Below are positions 41,044 to 49,256 of a stretch of 52,821 nt of DNA, one piece after another. Origin of the DNA: Desulfotomaculum copahuensis (lineage in GTDB: Bacteria > Bacillota > Desulfotomaculia > Desulfotomaculales > Desulfovirgulaceae); contig NZ_LYVF01000168.1 in assembly GCF_001655685.1 (NCBI RefSeq), positions 1 through 52,821 of the forward strand. Direction: 5' to 3'. The translations under genes were made by a program, and so were the position numbers. Each line of letters begins with the position of its first letter. Position 1 is the stretch's first letter. The notes under the pieces were generated by a model. That model was given only the letters and a program-made list of their open reading frames with translations. It had not been told where the DNA came from and made no database searches.

Positions 41044-41219
41044 GGCGGTTTCGCCGGTGCCGGGTATGCCCCCGGAAACTTGCGGCTGAGCTGACTTTTG
41101 ACGGGACTGTGGTAATATACAAAAACAAATGGACTCTTTTGCAACACCCCCCGGCGGAAGGTGTTGAAAGAAACCCGGGATGGCGGGAAAAATGATTTTT
41201 GTTTTATATTCCTTTGAGG

Positions 41220-41260
41220 TATAATATTCTTATGGCATTACAGTATTACGGTATTACCGT
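41220..41260 (+). promoter_or_regulatory. Promoter and palindromic operator of the toxin-antitoxin pair
   Basis: A perfect TATAAT (41,220-41,225) has a weak -35 (TTGTTT, 15 bases upstream). Twenty-two bases downstream lies a 13-bp palindrome ACGGTATTACCGT (41,248-41,260), before the antitoxin start. Such sites are typical autoregulatory operators of antitoxin-DNA-binding proteins. The function is inferred. Confidence 0.5.
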
Positions 41261-41276
41261 TATGGGGGGAACTGTT

Positions 41277-41612
41277 TTGGAATACACGACTTTAACATCA
41301 AAGGGACAGGTCACTGTTCCAAAAGAAATTCGTGAAAAATTCAATTGGAAAGAAGGTACCAGGCTAAAGTTTTATCTTGATGGTGAAGAGTTGAAGGTAA
41401 AGGAAGTTACCATCATTGACGAGATGGAAGATTTAATTACGAAAGACTTAAAAGATATAGGTTATTGCGGGGAAAAACTTAAAACGGAACTTCTAGAACG
41501 AAAGGCTGCTTTTAATAAAGCCTTTGATAAACTCCTGGAAGAAAGGCTTAAAGAGGAAACTGTTCCTTTGGTGGATGCTATAAGGAGTATCGAAAGTGAA
41601 GAAAAATTATGA
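41277..41612 (+). CDS. AbrB-fold antitoxin
   Basis: TTG 41277 was chosen (GGGGGGA upstream); ATGs at 41,232 and 41,262 would put the palindromic operator in the coding region. The 111-residue protein begins EYTTLTSKGQVTVPKEIREKFNWKEGTRLKFYLDG, a SpoVT/AbrB swapped-hairpin DNA-binding domain, followed by a long C-terminal helical region that would embrace the toxin. The stop overlaps the toxin start by 17 bases. Confidence 0.82.
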   Translation: MEYTTLTSKGQVTVPKEIREKFNWKEGTRLKFYLDGEELKVKEVTIIDEMEDLITKDLKDIGYCGEKLKTELLERKAAFNKAFDKLLEERLKEETVPLVDAIRSIESEEKL

Positions 41613-41886
41613 AGTCCGGTTATCCAAAGGGGCCGTTAAAGATCTTAAAAAAATGGAAACTGCGCTCAGAGATTTTATATACAGTAAGATTTATGAGATC
41701 GCAGAAGACCCCTATAAAAATGAGAGGCTATCCGGCTCATTTAAAGAACTCCGCTCCCAACATAGCAAGTTTAGAGGAGTGGAATATCGTGTTATCTATT
41801 ATATAGACGAGCAAGGCCGATTAATAATAATTGCCCTGGTGGGAAGTAGGGAAAATATTTATAAAGAACTAGTCAGGAGATTATAG
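41596..41886 (+). CDS. RelE/ParE-type toxin
   Basis: The 96-residue protein from GTG 41596 (AAGGAG upstream) shows the RelE-fold pattern: YEVRLSKGAVKDLKKMETALRDFIYSKIYEIAEDP, then RLSGSFKELRSQHSKFRGVEYRVIYYIDEQGRLIIIALVGSRENIYKEL. It has Arg at the RNA-contact strand. RelE-type toxins cut mRNA on the ribosome; ParE-type toxins act on gyrase. Which applies cannot be told here. It is paired with the AbrB-fold antitoxin upstream. Confidence 0.82.
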   Translation: MKKNYEVRLSKGAVKDLKKMETALRDFIYSKIYEIAEDPYKNERLSGSFKELRSQHSKFRGVEYRVIYYIDEQGRLIIIALVGSRENIYKELVRRL

Positions 41887-42123
41887 TAAATGGGGATTCC
41901 CGCTGGATTTTGGGGACCGGGAAATCCTGCGTATAGTATTTGTGTTGATTTCCCGTCTTTCACATTCTGATTGCACGATAATCCGGTCATACCCGGACAC
42001 CCTGTCCCCTGCCAGATGCAGCGTGCCTGAAATAACAACCTCTTTTCCGTTTTCAAGGTACGTTACCTCACATGGAATTGGCTCCTTCAGGTAATAGGCA
42101 AACGGCCGGTCCTGCCGGTGCAT
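41881..42123 (-). CDS. Hypothetical protein, about 80 aa
   Basis: From ATG 42,123 leftward the frame gives a strand-rich peptide (RPFAYYLKEPIPCEVTYLENGKEVVISGTLHLAGDRVSGYDRIIVQ). It looks like a small folded domain. The C-terminal tail RRISRSPKSSGNPHLL runs over an imperfect hairpin at 41,894-41,927. The gene is tail-to-tail with the toxin. No family is recognised. Confidence 0.4.
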   Translation of the reverse strand: MHRQDRPFAYYLKEPIPCEVTYLENGKEVVISGTLHLAGDRVSGYDRIIVQSECERREINTNTIRRISRSPKSSGNPHLL

Positions 42124-42136
42124 CAACTCACTGGAG

Positions 42137-42484
42137 TTGAATGGGATATATATTGACTGGCAGATTAATCATAACATTTTTTCTTATTTCGGAGTACAAG
42201 ACCCTAATGGAATAGAGAAATTCAAAGACTTTTACGAAAGTTGTAAATGGCAAGTCGCAAAGATAAAAATTGCCGGCGCCGAAAAGCTTATAGTAGATAT
42301 TAACCTTGAATATTTCAGTTACTGCCGCATGACAGGGCTGAAAAAGGTGGTCCTCGAGGATAACATTTCCGGACGGGATGTATTGAAAAGACTGAATGGC
42401 TGGAGGAAGGAGACGGGCCATGCCACCCTGGAGCAACCGAAGTATTATCTTAATCCTGTCGCGGTAAATCCAGACATGGCTTGA
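42137..42484 (+). CDS. Hypothetical protein, 115 aa
   Basis: A TTG at 42,137 (GGAG upstream) opens a frame with IYIDWQINHNIFSYFGVQDPNGIEKFKDFYESCKW and IVDINLEYFSYCRMTGLKKVVL, which reads as a real folded protein. It is A/T-richer than the surrounding host genes. No function is recognised; it could be a remnant of a larger gene. Confidence 0.4.
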   Translation: MNGIYIDWQINHNIFSYFGVQDPNGIEKFKDFYESCKWQVAKIKIAGAEKLIVDINLEYFSYCRMTGLKKVVLEDNISGRDVLKRLNGWRKETGHATLEQPKYYLNPVAVNPDMA

Positions 42485-42848
42485 CAAACCGAAATAGTAT
42501 GCAAAATACCGCCAGCATTTCAACGAAAGGTGAGAGGTTAAGCAAAGTAAAAGCCCCGGTTTTCCTTTGGCGCCATAAATTAATAAATAGCAAAGGTGCA
42601 TTGATGTTCTATTAAGACCCCCAAATACCATTAACAGTTAAATACGGTGCATAATCCCTGGCAAAACCCCTGATGAAATTCCCCCTTGATATGCAGGATG
42701 GGACACTGATCATGTGGAATTCATCTCCAAAAGGTACTGAGGGGGACTCTACGTTGGCTTCGCTTCCCTTAGTCATGGGACAATGAGGCAGGAATTCTCT
42801 GACAGGGATATTCTTCTATGAAGAAAGAAACGGTGATTAGCAGTGTTT
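42485..42848 (+). other. Intergenic region before the sigma-54 activator
   Basis: About 360 bases hold no convincing gene. A TTGACA (42,481-42,486) has only a poor -10 partner (CAAAAT, 15 bases away). No -24/-12 element, RNA gene or clear hairpin terminator was seen. It presumably contains the promoter of the activator. Confidence 0.5.
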
Positions 42849-44930
42849 ATGAGGGACATCATGACCGCGGATATACCGGCGCTTAGTGCTGGTGATACTT
42901 TGAAAAGGGCGGTCGAGCTGTTCCGGCAAACCCGCCTGGACGGCATTCCCGTTATTGACGATGCGGGACAGCTGACCGGCCTGCTTACCCGGACGAACCT
43001 TTTTGATGCGCTGCTGGCCGGTTCAACCCTGGAAGAGCCAATAGACGGGTTTTTAACCCGCCGGGTGGTTACGGTGGAGCCCGGCGCCCCATACCGGCAA
43101 ATTGTGGAAACCGTGAAAACGAGCCCTGTCGGGATGGGCGTGGTGGTCGACCGGTCCGGGGCGGTCCGGGGAGTCTTTACTAAGGTGGATATGATCATGG
43201 CCCTGTTCCGGGAGTCGGATCTGCTGAGCGCCCGGTTGCGCGCCATCTACCAGGCCATGCACAACGGACTGGTATCGGTCGATGATGCGGGAAAAGTGAC
43301 CATGCTTAATGCGGCCGCTGAATCACTGCTTGGTATTCCGGAAAAGGAAGTGCTCGGTCTGGCCTTTGGACAGGTGTTCCCCGGGCTCGACCTGCACAGA
43401 GTGATGGAAACAGGCTGTGTGGAGGTGGGCAAAAAGTGGGAGTTCGCTGGCCGGAAATTGCTGGTCAACTGTACTCCGGTATTGGATAATGAAAAATTGG
43501 CCGGGGCGCTGGCCATCATTCAGGACCTGACCGAACTCGAACAGGTGGCGGTGGAACTGGAAAGCGTACGCACGCTTCAGCACACGCTACAAACCGTCCT
43601 GGATATCGCTTATGATGGCATTGCAGTGGTTGACGCGAAAGGTAAAATCACCTTCATCAACCAGTCAATGGCGGATTTTATGGGGCTGGAACCGGAAAGG
43701 GTCATCGGGCGTCACATAACCAGCGTGGTGGAGAACAGCCGGCTGCACATAGTGGCCCGCACCGGAATACCTGAAACCGGGCAGCTGCAGCAGTTTGGAG
43801 GTACGCATTACGTGGTCTCCAGGTTGCCTATAGTTGAGCAGGGTCGCGTCGCCGGCGCGGTGGGCAAAATAATATTTCGCAATCCGGAGGAAATCAAAGA
43901 ACTTGCCCGGCGCCTGGAAAATCTGGAAAACCGTTTGAATTATTACCGTAAGGAATTGCAAAAAAACGGTTCCGGTAACTTTTACACTTTTGAGAGCATA
44001 GTATCGGTCAGCCGGGTGATGAAGAATTTAAAGCGTGAAGCGCTGCAGGCCGCCCGCGGCCTGTCCACGATAATGCTCCGGGGCGAGAGCGGCACGGGCA
44101 AGGAGCTGTTCGCCCAGGCCGTTCACATGGCCAGCCCGCGCCGAAACGGTCCGTTTATCAAGGTGAACTGCGCCGCGGTGCCGGAGCAGCTGCTGGAATC
44201 GGAGTTTTTCGGCTATGCCCCGGGCGCCTTCACCGGCGCCCGGAAAGAAGGAAAGCCCGGCCGTTTTGAACTGGCTGACGGCGGTACCATTTTTCTGGAT
44301 GAAATCGGGGACATGAGTCTCGGGCTTCAGGCCAAGTTGCTTCGGGTGCTGCAGGACCGGGAATTCGACCGGGTGGGGGGGATCGCGCCGGTCAGAATAA
44401 ACGTGCGCGTGGTGGCGGCGACCAACCGTAACCTTGAAGAAATGGTAGCCGCGGGTGAATTCCGGGCGGATCTTTACTACCGGCTTAACGTAATCACGCT
44501 GAATATTCCCCCGCTGCGGGAGCGGCCGGAGGATATCCTTCCTTTGGCACACTGCTTTTTGAGCAAGTGCAATTCATTTCTGGGCACCGGGATTACCGGC
44601 ATCGATGCCGCCGCCGCGGCGATACTGAAAAGTTATCACTGGCCGGGTAACGTCCGGGAGCTGGAAAACGTGGTTGAACGGGCTGTAAATTTTGCTACCG
44701 GAGAAGTAATCAAAGCAAACGATCTGCCCATGTATTTGCGCCGGGTAAGAAAAACGGAGGGTGAGCAAACCGGGATGAAAAATTCATTGCGCAGCCGCAT
44801 GAGCGAAACCGAGCGGGAAATTCTCAAGGCGGCACTGGAAGAAGCGGGTGGAAACAAGACAAAGGCCGCGCATATTCTGGGCATAAGCAGGTCCCGCCTT
44901 TACGAAAAGATGAAAAAAGCGGGGTTGTAG
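42849..44930 (+). CDS. Sigma-54-dependent activator (CBS-CBS-PAS-PAS-AAA-Fis)
   Basis: The 693-residue protein is preferred from ATG 42849 over GTG 42843. Two CBS domains occupy about 1-125 (MRDIMTADIPALSAGDTLKRAVELF), PAS domains about 128-235 and 250-355, and an AAA+ domain about 390-620 with Walker A GESGTGKE, the sigma-54-contact GAFTGA loop and Walker B GTIFLDEIGD. A Fis-type HTH ends the protein (NKTKAAHILGISRSRLYEKM). It remodels sigma-54 RNA polymerase after binding upstream DNA; CBS/PAS suggest sensing of nucleotide or small-ligand signals. It neighbours the acyl-CoA operon whose divergent promoters look sigma-54-dependent. Confidence 0.93.
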   Translation: MRDIMTADIPALSAGDTLKRAVELFRQTRLDGIPVIDDAGQLTGLLTRTNLFDALLAGSTLEEPIDGFLTRRVVTVEPGAPYRQIVETVKTSPVGMGVVVDRSGAVRGVFTKVDMIMALFRESDLLSARLRAIYQAMHNGLVSVDDAGKVTMLNAAAESLLGIPEKEVLGLAFGQVFPGLDLHRVMETGCVEVGKKWEFAGRKLLVNCTPVLDNEKLAGALAIIQDLTELEQVAVELESVRTLQHTLQTVLDIAYDGIAVVDAKGKITFINQSMADFMGLEPERVIGRHITSVVENSRLHIVARTGIPETGQLQQFGGTHYVVSRLPIVEQGRVAGAVGKIIFRNPEEIKELARRLENLENRLNYYRKELQKNGSGNFYTFESIVSVSRVMKNLKREALQAARGLSTIMLRGESGTGKELFAQAVHMASPRRNGPFIKVNCAAVPEQLLESEFFGYAPGAFTGARKEGKPGRFELADGGTIFLDEIGDMSLGLQAKLLRVLQDREFDRVGGIAPVRINVRVVAATNRNLEEMVAAGEFRADLYYRLNVITLNIPPLRERPEDILPLAHCFLSKCNSFLGTGITGIDAAAAAILKSYHWPGNVRELENVVERAVNFATGEVIKANDLPMYLRRVRKTEGEQTGMKNSLRSRMSETEREILKAALEEAGGNKTKAAHILGISRSRLYEKMKKAGL

Positions 44931-44945
44931 CCGGGGCTACAACCC
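44922..44945. terminator. Shared bidirectional hairpin between convergent genes
   Basis: A perfect 11-bp inverted repeat GGGTTGTAGCC/GGCTACAACCC (44,922-44,932 with 44,935-44,945) contains the stop codons of both the activator (TAG 44,928) and the acyl-CoA dehydrogenase (44,937-44,939 on the minus strand). On the minus strand a T6 run follows two or three bases later, so it should terminate the leftward operon well and may terminate the rightward gene weakly. Confidence 0.7.
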
Positions 44946-46079
44946 AATTTCCCTGGCGATGATTGCTTTCATTACCTCGGTGGTACCGGCAAAAATATTA
45001 AAAATGCGTACGTCCCGGTAATCGCGGCAGATCGGATATTCCCCGGAATAACCGTAGCCGCCGTGCAGTTGCAGGCAGTGGTAGGCCACCCGGTTGGCCA
45101 TTTCGGTAATCCACCACTTGGCCATGGACACTTCTTTGACCGCCCGCTCTCCGGCCAGGTGTTTTTCCAGTAACGAATTTAAGAAGGCGCGGCCCAATTC
45201 CACCTCGGTGGCCAGCTCGGCCAGTTTGAAAGCATTATGCTGAAAGGAGGCGACTGGCTTGCCGAAAATATTACGGCTGCGGCAGTATTCAACGGTATAT
45301 TTCAGCATCCGCTCGGCCAGTCCCTGACCCATGACGGCGCAGATCAGGCGTTCCTGCTGCAGTTTCTCCATCAGATAAATAAATCCCCTGCCTTCTTCAC
45401 CCAGCAGGTTTTCCGCCGGTACCCGGCAATCATCGAATACCAGTTCAACCGTGTCCTGGCTGCGCAATCCCATCTTGTCCAGCTTTTTACCCCGTGAAAA
45501 GCCGGGTGTGCCGTGTTCCACCACTAGCAGGCTGATTCCCTTGTACGGGGGATTGGCCCGGGGATCTGTTTTGCATGCCACCAGCACCAGGCCGGCGTTG
45601 ATGCCGCAGGAGATGAAGGTCTTGGTTCCGTTCAGCACGTAATGGTCACCGTTTGGGAGCGCCGTGGTGCGGATGGCGGCCAGGTCCGAACCGGCATCCG
45701 GTTCGGTCATAGCAATCGCGGTAATAATTCTGCCGGAGACGCAGCCCGGCAGCCATCTTTGTTTTTGTTCCGGCGTACCGTAGGAAGCGATATAAGGCAC
45801 CACTATGTCGCTGTGCAGCGGGAAAAAGACATGCGTGCCGGCCCGGGACAACTCTTCGGTTATTATGACCGAGTATTCGAATCCCGCCCCGGCGCCGCCG
45901 TATTCCTCACTCACCCAGGGACAAAGGAACCCGTTGTCCCCGGCTTTTTCCCACACCGGCCGGGGCACCAGTCCTTCCTTTTCCCAGTCCTCATAGTGCG
46001 GGGCGATTTCCGACTGGATGAACTTCTTGAAAGCGTCGCGAAAGATTTTATATTCGCCGGCGTTCAAATCCAGGGCCAT
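44937..46079 (-). CDS. Acyl-CoA dehydrogenase, LCAD/IVD-type catalytic base
   Basis: The 380-residue flavoprotein has FAD-contact motifs IAMTEPDAGSDLA and GTKTFISCGINAG. At the position where short/medium-chain enzymes have the catalytic Glu in YEGT it has FAGT, so that base is missing. Instead Glu243 in KLQQERLICA aligns with the helix-G catalytic Glu of long-chain and isovaleryl-CoA dehydrogenases. The C-terminal FAGTTEVMKAIIAREI fits the LCAD type. It oxidises an acyl-CoA to the 2-enoyl-CoA and passes electrons to ETF. It is the last gene of the leftward operon, with a GGGAGG site inside the SDR gene. Confidence 0.92.
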   Translation of the reverse strand: MALDLNAGEYKIFRDAFKKFIQSEIAPHYEDWEKEGLVPRPVWEKAGDNGFLCPWVSEEYGGAGAGFEYSVIITEELSRAGTHVFFPLHSDIVVPYIASYGTPEQKQRWLPGCVSGRIITAIAMTEPDAGSDLAAIRTTALPNGDHYVLNGTKTFISCGINAGLVLVACKTDPRANPPYKGISLLVVEHGTPGFSRGKKLDKMGLRSQDTVELVFDDCRVPAENLLGEEGRGFIYLMEKLQQERLICAVMGQGLAERMLKYTVEYCRSRNIFGKPVASFQHNAFKLAELATEVELGRAFLNSLLEKHLAGERAVKEVSMAKWWITEMANRVAYHCLQLHGGYGYSGEYPICRDYRDVRIFNIFAGTTEVMKAIIAREIGL

Positions 46080-46080
46080 T

Positions 46081-46908
46081 TTACAATCCTCCCGTCACCC
46101 GCAGCACTTCACCCGTTATATAATCCGCCAGTGGCGAAGCCATGAGCAAAATGGCGTTGGCAGCATCTTCCGGGGTGCCCGCCCTTCTCAGCGGAATCAT
46201 GGCCCGGAACATCTGCCGTGCATTTTCCGGAATACCGATGGAGATGTCCTTATCCTCCACCTTGATGGCGTCGCCCTTTTCCTTGGGTTGGGTGAGACGG
46301 GTTTCAATAAATCCGAAGGCTACCGTATTGACGCAGACGTTAAAAGCGCCCCATTCTTTGGCCAGGGTTTTGGTCAGGCCCACCACGGCCGCTTTTGCGC
46401 TCGAGTAGTTGACCTGGCCCGAGTTTCCGTCCAGGCCGGCAATTGAGGAGATATTGATAATTTTGCGGGTATTCATTCGGCCGGTTTCCTCTTTCTCCTT
46501 TTTGGCGACGTCCCTGATATAAGGAGCGGCGGCCCGGATGATCCGGAATGGCGCCGTTATATGCACCTTCAGCATGGCTTCCCATTGCCTGTCGCTCATT
46601 TTGTGAATAACCCCGTCCCAGGTATAGCCGGCATTATTGACGATTACGTCGATGACGGGGCCGAAGGCGTCAACGGCGGTCTTGATGAGTTTTTCCGCGA
46701 ACCCTGCCGCGGTGACATCGCCCACACAGGCCACGGCCCGTCCGCCGGCCTGTTTAATTTCTTCCACCACTGCCGTGGCGGGCGTCGCGTCCAGGTCGCT
46801 GACCACCACCCGGCCCCCCTCCCGGGCGAACAACAGGGCTGTGGCTTTACCAATACCGCGGCCGGCGCCGGTAATTATACAGTTTTTGTCTTTTAATAAA
46901 AGGTCCAT
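46081..46908 (-). CDS. SDR-family 3-hydroxyacyl-CoA dehydrogenase / 3-oxoacyl reductase
   Basis: The 275-residue protein has TGAGRGIG (14-21) for NAD(P), NNAGYTWDG, catalytic Ser in ISSIAG and YSSAK with Tyr/Lys. A charged insertion (residues about 133-145) and a longer loop before the C-terminus distinguish it from plain FabG. In this operon it most likely oxidises a 3-hydroxyacyl-CoA to the 3-oxo form for the thiolase. GGGAGGG precedes the ATG. Confidence 0.87.
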   Translation of the reverse strand: MDLLLKDKNCIITGAGRGIGKATALLFAREGGRVVVSDLDATPATAVVEEIKQAGGRAVACVGDVTAAGFAEKLIKTAVDAFGPVIDVIVNNAGYTWDGVIHKMSDRQWEAMLKVHITAPFRIIRAAAPYIRDVAKKEKEETGRMNTRKIINISSIAGLDGNSGQVNYSSAKAAVVGLTKTLAKEWGAFNVCVNTVAFGFIETRLTQPKEKGDAIKVEDKDISIGIPENARQMFRAMIPLRRAGTPEDAANAILLMASPLADYITGEVLRVTGGL

Positions 46909-46951
46909 GATTTTCCCTCCCGTTTTGTTTGTATTTTTTCAACAGGCCGTC

Positions 46952-47383
46952 TCATCCTTTTACCGGTAATTCCGCTTCAAAGATGCCCTTCAGCTTGATC
47001 GTATCCTGCTGGTCGGCGGCCCAAACTTCACCGGTGATCAGTCCCCTGCCGTTTTCCAACCGCTTTCCGGTTATCCGGCCGTTGACAGTTATCTGGTCGC
47101 CGGGCCGGGTGATGTCCACAAAGCGCACTGACAATCGCTTGAGGTAGCGGTTTGGTATCCACCGGGTGACGGCCTGGCCGGCAAAACCCATCAGCAGCAT
47201 GCCGTGGGCGATAACCCCGCCGGTGCCCGCCGCTTTGCCCGTTTCATCATCATAATGCAAAGGGTTGAAATCCCCGGAAGCTCCCGCGTATCTGACCAGT
47301 TGCATACGGTCAAGGGGAGGTTTTTTTAGCGGAGGCAGAACTTCCATGTTTATCAGGTCTTCGTAAAAAACGGTATTGGCCAT
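46952..47383 (-). CDS. MaoC-like hydratase, catalytic subunit
   Basis: GGAGGTG lies six bases before the ATG at 47,383, so the shorter start is used. The hot-dog protein has the hydratase-2 motif GDFNPLHYDDETG...GVIAHGML, with Asp and His forming the catalytic pair. It hydrates 2-enoyl-CoA to 3-hydroxyacyl-CoA. It follows a second hot-dog subunit, the layout of two-subunit enoyl hydratases such as HadAB or ChsH1/H2-type. Confidence 0.83.
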   Translation of the reverse strand: MANTVFYEDLINMEVLPPLKKPPLDRMQLVRYAGASGDFNPLHYDDETGKAAGTGGVIAHGMLLMGFAGQAVTRWIPNRYLKRLSVRFVDITRPGDQITVNGRITGKRLENGRGLITGEVWAADQQDTIKLKGIFEAELPVKG

Positions 47384-47398
47384 GCAGATCACCTCCAG

Positions 47399-47836
47399 TC
47401 ATTTCCTTTCGATAATGGTAGTCCGTGCTACCAATACCAGTTCATTTGTCCGGTAATAGCGTGTTTCCAGGCTTATAACCCGCATTTTCCCCTTGTCTGT
47501 GATATTTTTCAATAAACAAGTGGCTTTCAGTTCATCTCCGGGGTATATTTCTCCATGGTAACAGTATTCCTGCTCCCCGTGCAGCACTTTCACCAGGTTG
47601 AGCTGCAGCCGGCGGCAAAGTGAGATGAAATCCAGTCCGCTCCACAGATCGATGCAGATGCCGAAAGTGGGCGGAGCTATGATATCCCGGTAGCCCTGCT
47701 CCCCGGCGTATTCCGGGTCGCTGTACAGCGGGTTGTCATCGCCAATGGCCAGAGCCATTTCACGGATTTTGCCCCGCTCCACCGTATGCGTGAAACTGGC
47801 CAGCTCTTTTCCGGTTATTTCAGCGGCATCGCTCAT
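47399..47836 (-). CDS. MaoC-like hydratase, N-terminal-type partner subunit
   Basis: The 145-residue hot-dog protein belongs to the FAS1-like dehydratase N-terminal group (IGDDNPLYSDPEYAGEQGYRDIIAPPTFG). It lacks the catalytic HGML segment of its neighbour. It probably forms a heteromer with the MaoC protein encoded next and shapes a pocket for a bulky substrate. Confidence 0.8.
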   Translation of the reverse strand: MSDAAEITGKELASFTHTVERGKIREMALAIGDDNPLYSDPEYAGEQGYRDIIAPPTFGICIDLWSGLDFISLCRRLQLNLVKVLHGEQEYCYHGEIYPGDELKATCLLKNITDKGKMRVISLETRYYRTNELVLVARTTIIERK

Positions 47837-47842
47837 ATTATT

Positions 47843-48046
47843 TCACACCCCCCGGTTATCGCTGTATTCCTGTTGCAACGGGCAGTCCGCCCCGTCCGGA
47901 CAGTCTGTTTTCTCCAGGCATTCCCGGTGAATCAACTGCGCATGCACCTGGCAGGCGCCCGTAGCCTCCACCAGGTATATTTCATCAAGGCACACATCGC
48001 GTTCAGCCAATGGACAGTATTGGATAACGGTTACCTGTGTTTGCAC
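47843..48046 (-). CDS. Small Cys-rich protein, 67 aa
   Basis: The ATG at 48,046 has GGGAG upstream, and the gene fits tightly between the thiolase and hot-dog genes. Six Cys (YCPL, VCLD, GACQ, HRECLEKTDCPDGADC) could hold an iron-sulfur cluster or zinc. It does not match a standard ferredoxin spacing. A role as an electron carrier or as a structural partner in the acyl-CoA enzyme set is possible but unproven. Confidence 0.5.
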   Translation of the reverse strand: MQTQVTVIQYCPLAERDVCLDEIYLVEATGACQVHAQLIHRECLEKTDCPDGADCPLQQEYSDNRGV

Positions 48047-48068
48047 ATTCTACCAACTCCCGTCCGGT

Positions 48069-49244
48069 TTATCCCAACTCCCTGCCCACGATGCACACCG
48101 AGCAGACCGACTCCCAGGGAAAACCGCCCAGATTGTGGGTCAACCCGAGCTTCGGGTTGTCTATCTGCCTGGCGCCGGCTTCCCCCCGGAGTTGCAGGTA
48201 CATCTCGAAAAGCATGCGCAGGCCGCTGGCTCCGATCGGATGTCCGAAAGATTTCAGGCCGCCGTCTGGGTTTACGGGCAGTTCCCCGTCCAGGTCGAAC
48301 ACGCCGTCCAGCACGTCACGCCACGACCGGCCCCGCCCGCTGAAACCCAGGTCCTCGTAAATGACCAGTTCGGTGGGGGTGAAGCAATCGTGTACCTCGG
48401 CCATGCTTATTTCCTTGCGCGGGTTGGTGATACCGGCCTGGCGGTAAGCGTCCAGTCCGGCATAACAGGTTTCTTTGATCGATGTGAAGTCGAAGTCCTG
48501 ATGCATGGCGCCGTGACCGGGACCGCAAACGACGGAAAGCGCTTTTACATAGACCGGATCTTTCCTGTATTTAAGGGCATCCTCGGCGCGCACGATGATG
48601 GCTGCCGCGGATCCGTCCGCCACGCCGGAACAATCCATGATCCCCAAAGGGGCGGCGACAATGGGAGATTGCAGTATTTTCTCCATGGGTACTTCCGCGC
48701 GGAACTGCGCCCTGGGATTCAATGCCCCGTTTTTATGGTTCTTGTACGCAATGCGGGCCAGCACTTTTTTTCCGGTTTCCGGGTCCAACCCGTACTTTTT
48801 AAAATAAGCCGGGGCCAGAAGGGAAAAGGCGGCCGGGGCGGAATAGTTGGGAGCGGTACCGTCTCCCGGGGGCGGGGTGATCACCAGTCCGCTGTAGCCG
48901 GAATCCTTCAGTTTTTCCACCCCGATGGCCATGGCGATATCATAGGCGCCCGCCGCCACGGCGTAACAGGCGTTTCTGAATGCGTCGGTGCCGGTGGCGC
49001 AGAAGTTTTCCACCCGGGTCACCGGCCGGTACTGTATTTTCAGCGGTTCGGAAAGGCTGATGCCCGCCCATCCCGAGGCGCAGGTGCCCAGCCAGTAGGC
49101 CTGGATATCATCCGGTTCCAGGTTGGCGTCCGCCAATGCTTCATAAGCGGCTTCCACCAGCAGGTCGCCGGCGCTTTTATCCCAGTGCTCGCCGAAGCTG
49201 GTGCAACCCATGCCGATCACAGCCACTTTGTCCCTGATGCTCAT
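48069..49244 (-). CDS. Thiolase-family acyl-CoA acyltransferase
   Basis: The 391-residue protein has the nucleophile Cys82 in NFCATGTDAF, the catalytic His in EVHDCFTPTE, and SFGHPIGASG. Its C-terminal GGFPWESVCSVCIVG replaces the usual CxG loop of acetyl-CoA C-acetyltransferases, as in SCP2/BbsB-type thiolases that work with a DUF35 partner. It would cleave the 3-oxoacyl-CoA with CoA. AAGGAGGG precedes the ATG. It lies directly after the HMGCS-like/DUF35 fusion. Confidence 0.87.
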   Translation of the reverse strand: MSIRDKVAVIGMGCTSFGEHWDKSAGDLLVEAAYEALADANLEPDDIQAYWLGTCASGWAGISLSEPLKIQYRPVTRVENFCATGTDAFRNACYAVAAGAYDIAMAIGVEKLKDSGYSGLVITPPPGDGTAPNYSAPAAFSLLAPAYFKKYGLDPETGKKVLARIAYKNHKNGALNPRAQFRAEVPMEKILQSPIVAAPLGIMDCSGVADGSAAAIIVRAEDALKYRKDPVYVKALSVVCGPGHGAMHQDFDFTSIKETCYAGLDAYRQAGITNPRKEISMAEVHDCFTPTELVIYEDLGFSGRGRSWRDVLDGVFDLDGELPVNPDGGLKSFGHPIGASGLRMLFEMYLQLRGEAGARQIDNPKLGLTHNLGGFPWESVCSVCIVGRELG

Positions 49245-49256
49245 CTTTATCCCTCC

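Noticed and set aside
41142-41166. CAACACC/GGTGTTG hairpin after comM
   Set aside because: It has no T-run and an 11-base loop. It might be a weak terminator, but the evidence is insufficient.
44370-44395. G7 run in the sigma-54 activator
   Set aside because: It is in frame within an intact AAA+ domain and there is no frame break, so there is no sign of a switch.
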